Source: Megamerina dolium (lineage: Eukaryota > Arthropoda > Insecta > Diptera > Megamerinidae). From it: a DNA stretch of 64,000 bases. The notes below the pieces were generated by a model. That model did not search any database and was not told where the DNA came from. It worked only from the letters and a program-made list of their open reading frames with translations. Made by a program: the position numbers and the translations under genes. The stretch spans positions 61,318,649-61,382,648 of the forward strand of contig OY978526.1 of the NCBI GenBank assembly GCA_963854835.1, read 5' to 3'. Of the stretch, positions 19,687 to 30,717 are shown in pieces. Numbering within the stretch: position 1 is the stretch's first letter; every line of letters starts with the position of its first letter.

Positions 19687-22171
19687 TATGTTGTCTCAGT
19701 GAAATTTTTTCGCTTGATGATGCAAAAAGCAATTATAAGTTGATTAACTTTCATCTAGAGAAGAAAATTAGACCGGATGGCTATGGTGGTGTTGGTAAAG
19801 CAATTCGTAGGGGCATTAACCTTAAAAGGTTTTGTTTCAATTCCGAATATGACATTCTGACAATTGAAACTACAAATTTGTCAAAAAATTTTGCCATATG
19901 CGCAGTATATTTTAAGCCGCAGAGTTCAAGCAAAGAGTTTTGTGCTGAAATCTTGCGGTTAATAGATTTCTTGGAAAAATATAAGCATGTGGTCTGGGCA
20001 GGTGACTTTAATGCAAGTACAAGAAAGTGGGGAGATTATATAAATACGCCCAGGGGGAAAACTTTTTGAAATGATTGAAGGGACGGCTTTTACATGTTTA
20101 AATGGTGACCTTCAAGACGGATTTACCTGCTAGCTCTGGTACGGTGCTTGATCTTACCTTCACTAACTCCTGTCTGAATATTTCCTGGAATACGGTTCCA
20201 GTTGTCTTAAGTGGCAGTCGCAAATGTACAATTGTGTTTGAATTTCCGAGTGCACTCAAAAGTGTAAGAAACTTTTTGGCGAAAGGACAATTATTGAAAA
20301 TGCTAAGCCAAGTTAATTTTGAGCCAGATCTTGATAATATTCAGGAGGGCTTTGCTAATGAAATTCAGGATGCGACATACTGCATCAGGAATAAGAGAAC
20401 ATCCAAATTCTGGTTGCAAGAAGGGCTTAGCAAGCTGGTCAGGTTGATGAAGTGGCAATGGCAAACTGGAAATCAGCGGTTAAGGAAGCTAAGAATGAAA
20501 GCTTCTACAATAGAAGTCAGGAGTTAAATTTGAACCCAAATACTAAAACTGCGTGGAGATTCATCTGGAATGTTTAAAACAGCAAGATTGCATTGGTGGT
20601 GTCGAGATAGCAGGATGGTAACAGCAAGCATTTTTTATGTACTTAAACAGGTACAGATAAATAAAGTGTCATGGTGCCAGGATATGTCTTGCAACATAGC
20701 ATCTCCTGCGGACTATTTTGATCTTGGAGAGCTTGAGCAAGTACTTAAGGCAAAATCCAGCCTATCTGCTGTGGACTGCGATAAAATTACATATGTGATG
20801 TTAAAAGCACTACCAGGTATTAGTTTGATATCTATGCTAACATCTTTAAACAATGCTGCAGCTCAGGAAGTCTAGGGGGAAGATCAGAATTGTCCCCATA
20901 CTTATAAGTATATCAATGATTATAGGAATTTCAGGCCCATATCGCTAATTTCGGTTCAATCAAATACAGATTCCTACCACAAGTTTTGCATATTGCAAGG
21001 GAAAATCTGCCTCACAGTGTTTAAATGACATGATGACAGAATAGTTATGCTCAAAGAAAGTGGCCTCAAAGTTGTGGTGCTAACTTTATACATCTCAAAC
21101 GCATCAATTGCGTTAAAATTGACACTCTTGGTGATATAATGAAGGCTGATGGTATTTTGGCCTTGTACATGAATTGGGTCCTGAGTTTTCTCTCTAGTAG
21201 ATTTTTATGTATGGGAAAGGAACGTGTTGAGTCTCCCCCGGGAAGCTTTCTATCTCTTATCCTTTTTAATCTCTATACAAAGAAACTACATTCAATTGAA
21301 GATGACTCCGCGCTGGTTTATCAGTTTGCTGATGATGTTGCCATCATGTGTTTTTATCCATACTTTGATGTGGCAGTTAACAATTTCCAAGAAAAGTTCA
21401 TAGAATTTTTGATGTTTGTGGTTCGTTAAACCTCTCTTTTAATTTTGACAAAACCAAAGTAATTTATTTCGTTAAAGGCAGTAGAAAGAAAGTGTTGGTG
21501 AAAATAAATCAGTATGAGATTAATCAGTGCTGCTTATACCCCAGGTAGATACAAAAAATTGCCGTGTGTCAGAATAGAACCCTACGTAGGTGTCTGGGGC
21601 TAATACAGTCCACATCAGTACACGTTATTTATGCGTTGGCAGGTGAGTAAATTATTTGAGGATATGAAGTTAGTAAAACCTATCAAATCCAGCTACAGTA
21701 TGGTCTACACTAAGTTCAAGGAGAATTTTAAAGATGAAGGATACGCCGCTTTCGCCACCGATGCATCTATTGGCAATTCTTCCATTTTTGCTGAGTTATG
21801 GGCCATCAGAAATGCGGTCGATGTTGCCATTGAGGATAGGGTCGCCAAACTGGTCATTTTTACTGACAGTCTTATAGCCTGCAAATTACTTGCAGTTAAA
21901 GTTACAGATACATCCATAATAGACTTACTGTCTCCTGCATACAGGACATCCACTTTGTGTGGACTCCTAGTCATATTAGTATAGCCTTCAATGAAAAGGC
22001 TGATTTTGCGGTTGGTCCTGCGATTGAGGTGGGTGCTTCTCTGAAGTTTGATTCTCACGCGAGGAGGCTCTTCGAAGAGTTCGCCATAAATTATATGATG
22101 AGTAGAATCGTGAATTTCGAGAGATTTCAAAGATTTTGCTGAGATTTTCCATGATGTGCCTAAGAAACAAT

Positions 22172-22514
22172 AAAAAAATAAATACAAATAAATATGTGGC
22201 ACTTAGAGCCCTGAAGGGCTCATTGGCCGAGCTTCTCTTCCATTACTGTTGTGCGTGTTAAATTTTGGACAGTATTCTAATACCTACTTATTTTAGTCGG
22301 TTCCGAACGACAGAACCCTTGTGACATCCATTTTTCTGAGTTTTGTCACAGAGTTCTTTTAGAAGCATTTTCATGGCAAGTTGTTACTGTCGGAAGAATT
22401 AATATCTTTTCTTTAATATCTTTTCGATATTAAATTTGTTATGCATCAGCCGGGGATTGAACCACGACCTACAGATCAGAAGGCCAACACACTAACCACT
22501 GAGCTACGGCACCC
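22172..22514 (-). mobile_element. tRNA-derived SINE (copy 1) inside the I-clade LINE
   Basis: On the minus strand the head reads GGTGCCGTAGCTCAGTGG (pol III A box TAGCTCAGTGG) and, 30 nt on, GTGGTTCAATCCCC (B box). Family-specific body and an AT-rich tail follow. ACAAT is repeated on both sides (22167-22171, 22515-22519). Removing the SINE and one ACAAT restores the LINE frame PKKQ|WYRKFEMV. Confidence 0.9.
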
Positions 22515-22740
22515 ACAATGGTATCGTAAATTTGAAATGGTGCCTAAAGATTTAAATATCATTAATAGATTGATGGCTGGTCACACTTACGATAAGGCGT
22601 ATTTGGCAAGGATTTCGGCGATTGAATCCGGCGTCTGCGAGATGTGTGATGAAACAGAGGATTTTCAGCATAGTCTTTTCGAGTGCCAATGTACAAGGAG
22701 ACATGTGATAAATATAAAATTTTTGGTGATTTCAATTCAA

Positions 22741-23511
22741 TTAAGGATATTTAAAAAAAAATGTATTCCATAATTTTATATGTATTTGCAATTTAATTTC
22801 AGAAGCGAAAACTCATATTTATTTGACGAAGTGATTATTTATTGTATTGTATTGTATTTCGGTAGTTGGTGTTTCGAATGTTGGTTCGACTTTCGATGTC
22901 AGTATAAGGCATGCTATCTACTTGGGTGTACACATTGTATGCTATTTCCTCAATTTTGAGATTTCGAAGCTGATTGTATATTAAGAACTTAATTGGAGGA
23001 ACTATATCAGAGACGAGATAATACAAATTGTGGGATAACTCGGCCTATGGGAGTATATACTCCGCCAACAAAACCGAGTTAAAAAAAGCAGCTGTCATCT
23101 GTCATAAAAGGTAAATAAAAACTTTATCTGTACTGTCTTTCAAACTTAATTTTGAACTGTGTTTTTTCAAATATTGCTTTCTAAATGCTAAAATAAAATA
23201 GCATTTAAGTTGCATTTAGATTCAGAATTTTATATGTCTAAATGCACATTAAGAGTACCATTTAGAGCTAAATGTGCTAAATGCGCATTTTTGGCTCAGC
23301 ATAGCAATACAGCCACACTTAAACAAAAGTGTCGGTGTTGTTTATCTATCAAAAGTTCTCCCATATAAACTGTATAACGCAAACCACAATAACGCGATAG
23401 CAGCCGAGCAGTTGATTTTGAGAGCGCGTCATGAAGTGAAGTTGCTTATGAATAACGGGCAAATTTTCATTGTTTGAAAAAGTTTGTTACACCAATGTTT
23501 ATTCTGCACAA
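22741..23511. other. Unassigned AT-rich sequence
   Basis: Left of the MADF exon. A minus frame at 22835-23050 (YYLVSDIVPPIKFLIYNQL...) is open but matches nothing I recognise. From 23170 to 23290 there are repeated AAATGCACATT / GCATTTA words like those inside the 6059-6757 element, suggesting related transposon debris. Confidence 0.35.
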
Positions 23512-24268
23512 ATGGAGGTATGTAGTTTATATTATTAATAAATTCATTTAGTTTTAATTTAATTAATATTAGGTGTAGTAAACGGAAATCCACTACTTTT
23601 CCAATAGATGGCTTTAGTAATCTGTATCTCGCGTTGTATAAGTGCGATCGGGTTACGCTACTTGGCGTTAGAAAGATAGGATTTCGTACTAAATATACTT
23701 TTCAGGTAGTTTTGTGATTGCTTGACTCAGTATTGTTTGAGCACGTGTCAAACATGGTCACGAGTAAAGAGAAAATACACCATATTTTACAGTTTTTCGT
23801 CGATAAAGGCGAAAAGCCGCCTGGCGCAAGCCAGGCGGCTGAAAATGTGAATTGTGGCTCTGGTCCTGATACAGTAACAGCCAATCACGTGCAATTTTGG
23901 TTTCGCCGATTCCGTTCCAGTAATTTTGATGTCAAAGATGCAAGGCCAATTGTCGAAACTATTGATAAAAAATGGAAATCGTCGGGTCTAACCGTCATGT
24001 AAGCACTATTTATATTGCCCAGGAGCTAAACATTGAACAAAAACCGTTTGGAACCATTGAAATAAATAAAACCTTCAATTTAATGCAAAAATAATGGAAT
24101 TCCTTTTATTACACCTAATATTTTAATTATAGGACATGGACAATGAAAAAATAGTTGAACTGGTGCATGTGAATCCATGCATTTATGAACACACTGATGT
24201 AAAATACAAAGACATTAAATATGAGGGACAGGTTTGGGAGGAGATAGGGAAGCAATCAAATCTACCGG
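23512..24268 (+). pseudogene. Candidate spliced MADF-domain reading frame (N-terminal half)
   Basis: ATGGAG|GTATGT (23512-23517) joins in phase to 24133-24268 (ATTATAG|GACATGG ... CTACCGG|GTAAGT), giving MEDMDNEKIVELVHVNPCIY, then EHTDVKYKDIKYEGQ and VWEEIGKQSNLP. This is the first half of a MADF domain (LIxLVxxxPxLYDxxxxxYKD...WxxI). A possible last exon at about 24346 (GAACTAG|TTGTGG) would add 14 residues and a TAG, followed by AATAAA, so the domain would be incomplete. It may be a host gene relic or, more likely here, the accessory ORF of a deleted DNA transposon. The putative intron contains the mariner relic. Confidence 0.45.
23569..24118 (+). mobile_element. mariner relic, 550 bp, with TIRs and TA duplication
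   Basis: Ends TTAGGTGTAGTAAACGGAA and, reversed, TTAGGTGTAATAAAAGGAA, flanked by TA on both sides. Inside, from 23755, the frame reads TSKEKIHHILQFFVDKGEK, then SQAAENVNCG and TVTANHVQFWFRRFRSSNFD, the N-terminal HTH of irritans-type mariner transposase. RHVSTIYIAQELNIEQK follows in another frame. The catalytic domain is deleted. Confidence 0.85.
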
Positions 24269-24720
24269 GTAAGTTAAGCAAACTTGTATGGACTTAAAAA
24301 ATGGTTAATTTATATATTTTCATCTAACAACACTCTGAACTAGTTGTGGTTGAACCTGGTAGACTCAAAAAAAAAAAAAACTCTGTAGAATAAAATCCAT
24401 AATTGGACAGCTTTAGAAAAGTTCACGGTTTCCAGCACGGCTCTTACATGCATAATTTGTTTAATATATTTCTTTTATTGCTTCACTTGTGCACTAAATT
24501 TGAATTTGTTCTGATCAAATAAAAGCATTTGCCATTGTTTCTAGTTGTCAAAATTTAACATTGCGTCGCCGCTCTTGTTTAGCTATGACACTTCGGCGTT
24601 TAACGCTAGGCGACAGAAAACGCTCCAGAAACATAAGTAGCTGGAATGCATAAGTATTTAGGCAACTAAGTCGTCACCTGCAATCTTGAAGTGAGACTAT
24701 TTTTTTTTGTAATATAATAT
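24269..24720. other. Unassigned sequence left of the full LTR element
   Basis: AT-rich, with an A-run near 24370 and AATAAAA just after it. Nothing else recognised. Confidence 0.35.
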
Positions 24721-25158
24721 TGTAACGAGTATCGATAGTTGGTTACTCATCACTATTGTGGCTGACACTATTGGCAGCATCGAAACGAATGTCAACAAAA
24801 AGAAATAAACGATAACCAGAACAAGCCAACAAGAAAGGAAGAGAAGAATCTCGATAAAGGAAGATTCTGGGGTGTTGCCAACAGAGTATAAATAGAGCCA
24901 GTGTTGAGAATTGACAATCAATCTAATTCCGAACGTGATTGCGAAAACATTTATACAGAGGCAAAAGTTGCAAGTACATTTAAGTGTTATAGTAAATAGT
25001 TGATTGTAAACAGTGTTGATTGTAAATAGAGATTATTAAATAAATTGTTGCTATATATAGTTGTATAAAATAAGTGTTGCAGTTATCATTAACAGAATCC
25101 AGTGATCGAACAAGGTAATTCAAATAGAATTAAACGTTCACAGAATAAAAACGTAACA
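24721..25158 (+). repeat. 5' LTR, 438 bp
   Basis: TGTAACGAG...ACGTAACA. TATAAATA at 24887-24894 is a likely pol II promoter for the genomic RNA, and TATCGATAG lies at 24730-24738. Confidence 0.95.
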
Positions 25159-25160
25159 AT

Positions 25161-25180
25161 TGGTGTCAGAAGTGGGATTC
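25161..25180 (+). promoter_or_regulatory. Primer-binding site, tRNA-Leu type
   Basis: TGGTGTCAGAAGTGGGATTC, two bases after the LTR. From memory the 3' end of animal tRNA-Leu(CAG) is GAATCCCACTTCTGACA plus CCA, which would pair along all 20 bases. Confidence 0.8.
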
Positions 25181-25187
25181 TGTAAAG

Positions 25188-26657
25188 ATGGTGAAAATTG
25201 ACCAACTAAAAGTGGACCAGCTTAAAAAGCTGTTGGTAGAGATGAATCTATCGTCATCAGGTGCAAAGGCGGAACTGCTGGTGAGGCTGAGGCAAGCTAT
25301 GGAGGCTAAGGGAATTAATGTAGAAGAACATGAGTTCTTCGAGGAAGCCGATATACAAGCAGTTGTGCACGCTGAGGAAGATATCAAAATAGATTCGAGT
25401 GGTCAACTCATGGAATTCATGAAAACCATGATGCAACAGCAGCAACAACAGCTACAAGAAAATGCGTCTCGCATTGACTCCAAGTTTCAAGAACATTCGG
25501 TACGTCAAGAAAACTCTATGGGAGAGTTCCAGAAAACAATTGACTCCAAGCTTCAAGAACATTCGGTACGCCAAGAGGGCGTTATTAGTGAATTGCGTAT
25601 GGAAATTCAAGAAGGTTCGGCTCGCCAAGAACACGTCATCGAAAATCCACAAAAAGGAATTGAATTTAGATTTCAGAAAATTTCCTTAGCTATTAATGAG
25701 AAAGTTGCAGAACTAAAAGAACATGTAGATGAAATTTCCGGAGCCGTTAATGAAAAGGTTACAGATCTTAAGGAACATGTAGATGATTTGGAAGATAAGT
25801 TCGAGAAATTACAGCACGATCTCAACCAACTAAAAATAAATGGACCAGCCACATCAGTGATTCGAGATTCAAGCACAATCAAACTAAAGCCACCAACATT
25901 TGACGGAAGCACGCCATTCAATATCTTCAAGCTTCAATTCGAGACAACAGCTTCGAAGAATCAATGGGATGATAGCGACAAGACTGCTGCTTTAATAGTC
26001 GCATTAAAAGGTAATGCTTCCGAGGTGTTACAGATGGTTCCAGAAAAAGATCGTGGTAGCTATCAGTCACTGATGGACACACTCCAGCGAAAATATGGAA
26101 ATGAATACAAGAGTCAATTACATCGAGTTGAATTGAGATCGCGAGTGCAACGGAGTTATGAGAGCCTTCAGGAATTCGCTTCCGATATTGAGCGCTTATG
26201 TCATCTAGCATTCTCCGGTAATTCGGAAGAGTTTGTCGAAAAAATCAAAATAGAGGCTTTCATAGATGGCATACGTGATGGAGAGACAAAGCGTGCCCTA
26301 GTCATGTCGCCAAGGAATACTTATGCCGAAACAGTCAGTAGTGCATTGACGTTTGAAGCCGCCAGTTTGATGTGTCGACCAATGCCACGGGTACGCCAAC
26401 TAGAAACAGAAACAGCAGATCTGGTTGAAGTAGTGTGTCAGGCATTCAAATCTGTAGTGCTGCCTGAAGGAAGAACAACAGGTCGACGCGAAATCAAATT
26501 TACTGGTAAGTGCTTTATTTGCGAGAAACCAGGACACATGGCGCGTGACTGCCGTCTACGACGAAAGCGATCAAGATCGAATTCTCCAGGAAGACAAAAG
26601 AAGGAGAATAAGATGGATAGCGATCGCTCCACTAACACAAATCCATCGTTAAACTAA
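25188..26657 (+). CDS. gag: Gag polyprotein of the Gypsy element (489 aa)
   Basis: Starts 7 nt after the PBS. The N-terminal KVDQLKKLLVEMNLSSSGAK followed by ELLVRLRQAM resembles a SAP motif. Residues about 85-215 are repeated heptad-rich units (QEHSVRQE, EISGAVNEKV), probably coiled coil. The capsid-like region spans 220-400 (LQEFASDIERLCHLAF...FIDGIRD), and one CCHC knuckle (CFICEKPGHMARDC) is followed by a basic tail. It ends TCG TTA AAC TAA, the last two sense codons forming a slippery heptamer with the preceding G. It differs from the Gag part of the deleted copy by short in-frame gains and losses in the coiled region. Confidence 0.92.
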   Translation: MVKIDQLKVDQLKKLLVEMNLSSSGAKAELLVRLRQAMEAKGINVEEHEFFEEADIQAVVHAEEDIKIDSSGQLMEFMKTMMQQQQQQLQENASRIDSKFQEHSVRQENSMGEFQKTIDSKLQEHSVRQEGVISELRMEIQEGSARQEHVIENPQKGIEFRFQKISLAINEKVAELKEHVDEISGAVNEKVTDLKEHVDDLEDKFEKLQHDLNQLKINGPATSVIRDSSTIKLKPPTFDGSTPFNIFKLQFETTASKNQWDDSDKTAALIVALKGNASEVLQMVPEKDRGSYQSLMDTLQRKYGNEYKSQLHRVELRSRVQRSYESLQEFASDIERLCHLAFSGNSEEFVEKIKIEAFIDGIRDGETKRALVMSPRNTYAETVSSALTFEAASLMCRPMPRVRQLETETADLVEVVCQAFKSVVLPEGRTTGRREIKFTGKCFICEKPGHMARDCRLRRKRSRSNSPGRQKKENKMDSDRSTNTNPSLN

Positions 26658-26707
26658 ATCGAGTCAGTTCAGCGGGGCGTGAACTGACTCCAACAGTGGG
26701 TTGCCCC
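26648..26707 (+). promoter_or_regulatory. Candidate -1 ribosomal frameshift signal: slippery site plus pseudoknot
   Basis: GTTAAAC (26648-26654) is in the gag phase as G TTA AAC, directly before the gag stop. After a 6-nt spacer comes a perfect 11-bp stem, GAGTCAGTTCA (26661-26671) with TGAACTGACTC (26680-26690). The 8-nt loop contains GGGGC (26674-26678), complementary to GCCCC at 26703-26707. That makes an H-type pseudoknot with a 2-nt first loop and a 12-nt second loop. Pol is open in exactly the -1 frame across this point. Confidence 0.8.
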
Positions 26708-29700
26708 ATCATTCACATTTCACAACTACAGCGTGTGCCAAGCAGCTTGACCATTGATGGAAAATTGGACAATATGGAATTCATGTTAACCCTGGACACT
26801 GGTGCATCACATTCTATAATCAAGAGCGATTTGGTAAAGAGGTTTGAGCCTTTAATGGGAATAAAATTGCGTACGGCAACGGGTGAGGATGCACAAATTC
26901 TGGGTAAGATAAAGAAACGAGTATCTATTGGAAATTACATGTGGGAACATGAATTCATTGTGGCTGACATCATCGATGACGTAATAATTGGTGTTGATTT
27001 TATGATTGACAACGGATTTACGTTAGATTTAAATCAACGGATACTGCGCTATGCAAATGTCGAACTACCATTGAACATCGGTTACAAGCGTAGTGGGAAC
27101 ATCAAACGAGTACTGACATGTCAACGCCAAGAGGTTCCAGCAAAATCAGAAGCGGTGATATGGGCACAGATGAATGTGGATGATGGGACAGGCAAGTTGT
27201 GGTTAGTGGAAGCAGATAAAGAAATACAAAATAAAAACATCATACTTGGTAGGACGTTAGTAGAACCTAAAGAAAATGGAATAGTACCGGTGCGAATATT
27301 AAATCCAACTAATACATCTACAGTTGTGAAGAAAGGAATGGTGATTGGTCATTGCCAGGAAGTTACTGCCGTAGTAGACTGCGAAAAGGGTTCGTCGATA
27401 AAAAGTGGAAGATCAGGAACTGGCAAGGCGGAAATAAAAGCACAGATGGAAGAATGGGCAGGTGTGCTTACCAAACAGCAAAAAGAAAAGGCTTTACAAG
27501 TATTGGAGAAGTACAGTTCAATATTTTCTTCAAATGGAAAAACTGGAGGACGAACAACCATCGTGAAGCATCACATTGACACCGGTGATTCTAGACCAAT
27601 TCGTCAAACACCACGACGAGTTCCATTGGCCAAAAGAGACGAAGCCATTAAGCTGATTTCCGATATGCAGAAACAAGGTGTTATTGAACCATCAGCGAGT
27701 CCATGGAGTTCACCAGTTGTGCTGGTAAAGAAGAAGGATGGAAGTACTCGATTCTGTGTGGATTACAGAAAGCTAAATGATATTACGAAAAAAGACAGCT
27801 ATCCACTGCCAAGAATCGATGACACTCTGGACACACTATCTGGTGCGAAGTGGTTCTCAACTCTTGATTTGCAAAGTGGATACTGGCAAGTGGAACTTGG
27901 TAAGGAAGACAAAGAGAAAACAGCTTTCAGTGTTGGCGATGGTCTATGGCAATTTACAGTCATGCCATTTGGTTTATGCAATGCGCCAGCTACTTTCGAA
28001 CGTTTGATGGAGCGTGTACTCAGAGGACTACACTGGAAAACGTGCTTGGTGTACCTCGATGACATTATTGTGATGGGAAAAGATTTTAACGACCACCTGG
28101 AAAAGTTGAAAGAAGTATTTGAGCGTATACAATCAGCAGGGCTTAAACTGAATATGAAAAAGTGTTCACTCTTCAGGCAAGAAGTTAAATATCTTGGTCA
28201 TAAAGTAACAACAGAAGGGGTACATACCGACGAGGAGAAAGTAGCAGCAGTTCAAGAATGGCCTATTCCGTCGAATCTTCACGAGCTAAGAAGCTTCCTA
28301 GGCTTATGCACCTACTATAGACGATTTGTTCCTGGATTTGCAAACATCGCCAGCAGTCTGCATGAGTTGACAAGAAAGAACAAACCATTTGTGTGGGGCG
28401 AGGACCAACAGAAAGCATTCGAACAGCTGAAAGAAAAACTCTGTTCAGCACCAATATTAGCGTATCCAGTACCTGGTCAAAAGTTTGTGTTGGACACAGA
28501 TGCGAGTGGCTATGGAATAGGTGGTGTGCTCTCTCAGATCATAGATGGGCAAGAAAAAGTAATAGCATACTACAGTAAAATCCTGTCGAAGCCAGAAAGA
28601 AATTACTGTGTCACACGAAGAGAGTTGCTCGCAATACTGGAATGTGTAAAGTATTTCCATAAATACTTGTACGGTCAGTCATTTCATCTACGAACTGACC
28701 ACTCAGCGCTAAGGTGGTTATTGTAATTTAAAAACCCAGAAGGACAATTGGCGCGCTGGATTGAAAGGCTGCAGAGTTATGATTTTACCATCGAACATCG
28801 TAAAGGAGGACATCACGGCAACGCGGATGCTCTATCTCGTCGTCCTTGCAAAATGGAATGTAAACATTGTTCTCGAGTGGAAAGCAAGGAGCACATTGTC
28901 GACGTACGACTTACAAATATATTGCCGGAGGAGACATGGACCACTGAACGAGTGCAAGAAGATCAGCGGAACGACCCAGATCTCGTAAAGATTATGGAAT
29001 ACAAGGAGCAGGGCATACGTCCAGATTGGCAAGAAATGGCTAATGAGAGTCCAATAGCAAAGGCATACTGGGCGCAGTGGCAAAGCCTGCACTTACGAGA
29101 CGGATGTTTATTCCGAACATGGGAAAGTGAAGATGGAAAAATCACTTATGATCTGCTAGTGGTACCCAAGGCAAGAATAAATGAAGTGATAGCTGAGTAT
29201 CACAATGCCTCCAGTGGAGGGCATTTGGGAATCACCAAAACCGTCGAGAAAATAAAGAAACGATTTTATTGGGTTGGATGTCATGACCATGTCGCTGATT
29301 GGATTCGGAAGTGTAAGCAATGTGCAATGGCCAAAGGTCCCACTAAGAAAAGTCGTGGTAAGATGCACCAATACACCGTGGGTGCTCCATTTGAGCGAAT
29401 TGCTATTGACATAGCTGGGCCATTTCCAATAAGCAACGCAGGAAACAAGTATGTTCTGGTGGTTATAGATTACTTCAGTAAATGGCCTGAAGTATACCCC
29501 ATTCCAAATCAGGAAGCTAGTACAGTTGCGGATGTATTCGTCAACCAATGGGTTACTCGTTTTGGTGTACCGATGGAGTTACACTCAGACCAAGGTCGAA
29601 ATTTTGAATCAGTTGTATTCCAAGAGATATGCCGTATGCTGGGTATATACAAAACTCGTACAACACCTTTGCATCCACAATCTGATGGCATGGTAGAACG

Positions 29701-30241
29701 ATTTAACCGTACCTTGGAGGAATATTTGAGAAAAGTCGTAGATAAATACCAAAGAGACTGGGATGTACATATACCAATGTTCCTCATGGCATATAGATGC
29801 GCACAACATGATACGACGGCTACTACACCGGCAATGGCAATTTTTGGAAACGAGTTAAGACTGCCAGCTGATTTAAAATTTGGAGTTGTAACACTAACGA
29901 GATCAACCGAAGGTAATTATACTAGCGAAAAGCGGGAACAGTTGGATGAAGTACATCAGTTCATCAGAGAGCGGTCGCAGATGATAAGCGATAAGATGAA
30001 GGCCAGGTATGACTTGAAAGCAAATTCAAAAGGATTCTATGAAGGAGAGCTTGTAATGCTTCATAATCCACAACGAAAGAAAGGCCTGTCCCCTAAACTA
30101 CAGACTCATTGGGAAGGACCATATGAGATTATAGCAAAGATAAATGACGTAGTGTATCGTATTCAACGTGCCTGGAATAAAAGAGCAAAGTTTAAAGTAG
30201 TGCACTTGGAGCGACTTGCGCCATATCGAGGGGAAGTATAA
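26654..30241 (+). pseudogene. pol: Pol polyprotein of the Gypsy element, one in-frame stop
   Basis: The frame is -1 to gag and open from 26636 through the slippery site; no ATG is needed. Protease: LTLDTGASHSIIK. RT: PSASPWSSPVVLVKKKDGS, FCVDYRKLN, LDLQSGYWQV, and the active site YLDDIIVMG. RNase H: FVLDTDASGYGIGGVLSQ, and RTDHSALRWLL just before TAA 28724-28726. The same frame then continues (KNPEGQLARWIERL, HHGNADALSR) into integrase with its HHCC zinc module and the triad at IDIAGPF, LHSDQGRN and DGMVERFN, to TAA 30239-30241. A single nonsense change is the only visible lesion; it would separate RNase H from integrase. Confidence 0.92.
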
Positions 30242-30266
30242 AAGCTTGTTCGGGACGAACAAGGTT

Positions 30267-30279
30267 AAGAGGAGGGCAG
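30267..30279 (+). promoter_or_regulatory. Polypurine tract
   Basis: AAGAGGAGGGCAG immediately upstream of the 3' LTR, the expected primer site for plus-strand DNA synthesis. Confidence 0.8.
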
Positions 30280-30717
30280 TGTAACGAGTATCGATAGTTG
30301 GTTACTCATCACTATTGTGGCTGACACTATTGGCAGCATCGAAACGAATGTCAACAAAAAGAAATAAACGATAACCAGAACAAGCCAACAAGAAAGGAAG
30401 AGAAGAATCTCGATAAAGGAAGATTCTGGGGTGTTGCCAACAGAGTATAAATAGAGCCAGTGTTGAGAATTGACAATCAATCTAATTCCGAACGTGATTG
30501 CGAAAACATTTATACAGAGGCAAAAGTTGCAAGTACATTTAAGTGTTATAGTAAATAGTTGATTGTAAACAGTGTTGATTGTAAATAGAGATTATTAAAT
30601 AAATTGTTGCTATATATAGTTGTATAAAATAAGTGTTGCAGTTATCATTAACAGAATCCAGTGATCGAACAAGGTAATTCAAATAGAATTAAACGTTCAC
30701 AGAATAAAAACGTAACA
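30280..30717 (+). repeat. 3' LTR, 438 bp
   Basis: No difference from the 5' LTR was noticed. It ends 360 bp before the ARMH3 start codon and carries TATCGATAG at 30289-30297 and TATAAATA near 30446, reading toward ARMH3. Confidence 0.95.

Larger units (their letters stand above)
16220..22740 (+). mobile_element. I-clade LINE, decayed, carrying two later insertions
   Basis: ORF1 begins at ATG 16577 (MDEFEDFIGNQESVLKTLV) and, across several frameshifts, reaches two gag-type CCHC knuckles around 17270-17500 (CDNCRRIGHTQNSC; CILCGDSGHVSNEKNKC). ORF2 starts near 17950. Its APE endonuclease continues on the far side of the Tc1 element (CLSEIFSLDD; VVWAGDFNASTRKWGDYIN), then RT with YQFADDVAIM (about 21310), RNase H (FATDASIGNSS, AELWAIRNA, IFTDSL; 21740-21880) and a C-terminal CCHC (CEMCDETEDFQHSLFEC; 22638-22690). 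Many stops and shifts make it dead. RNase H after RT plus gag knuckles points to the I clade. The 5' limit is uncertain, and the inner 18036-19686 and 22172-22514 do not belong to it. Confidence 0.85.
24721..30717 (+). mobile_element. Full-length Ty3/Gypsy LTR retrotransposon, 5997 bp
   Basis: Two 438-bp LTRs, ATAT target duplication (24717-24720, 30718-30721), tRNA-Leu-type PBS, gag, pol in the -1 frame with protease-RT-RNase H-integrase order, and a polypurine tract. No env-like ORF lies between integrase and the 3' LTR. I saw no difference between the two LTRs when reading them side by side, which implies a recent insertion. Even so, pol contains one in-frame TAA. The order and the HHCC/DDE integrase place it in Ty3/Gypsy; the subfamily is not identified. 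Confidence 0.95.
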
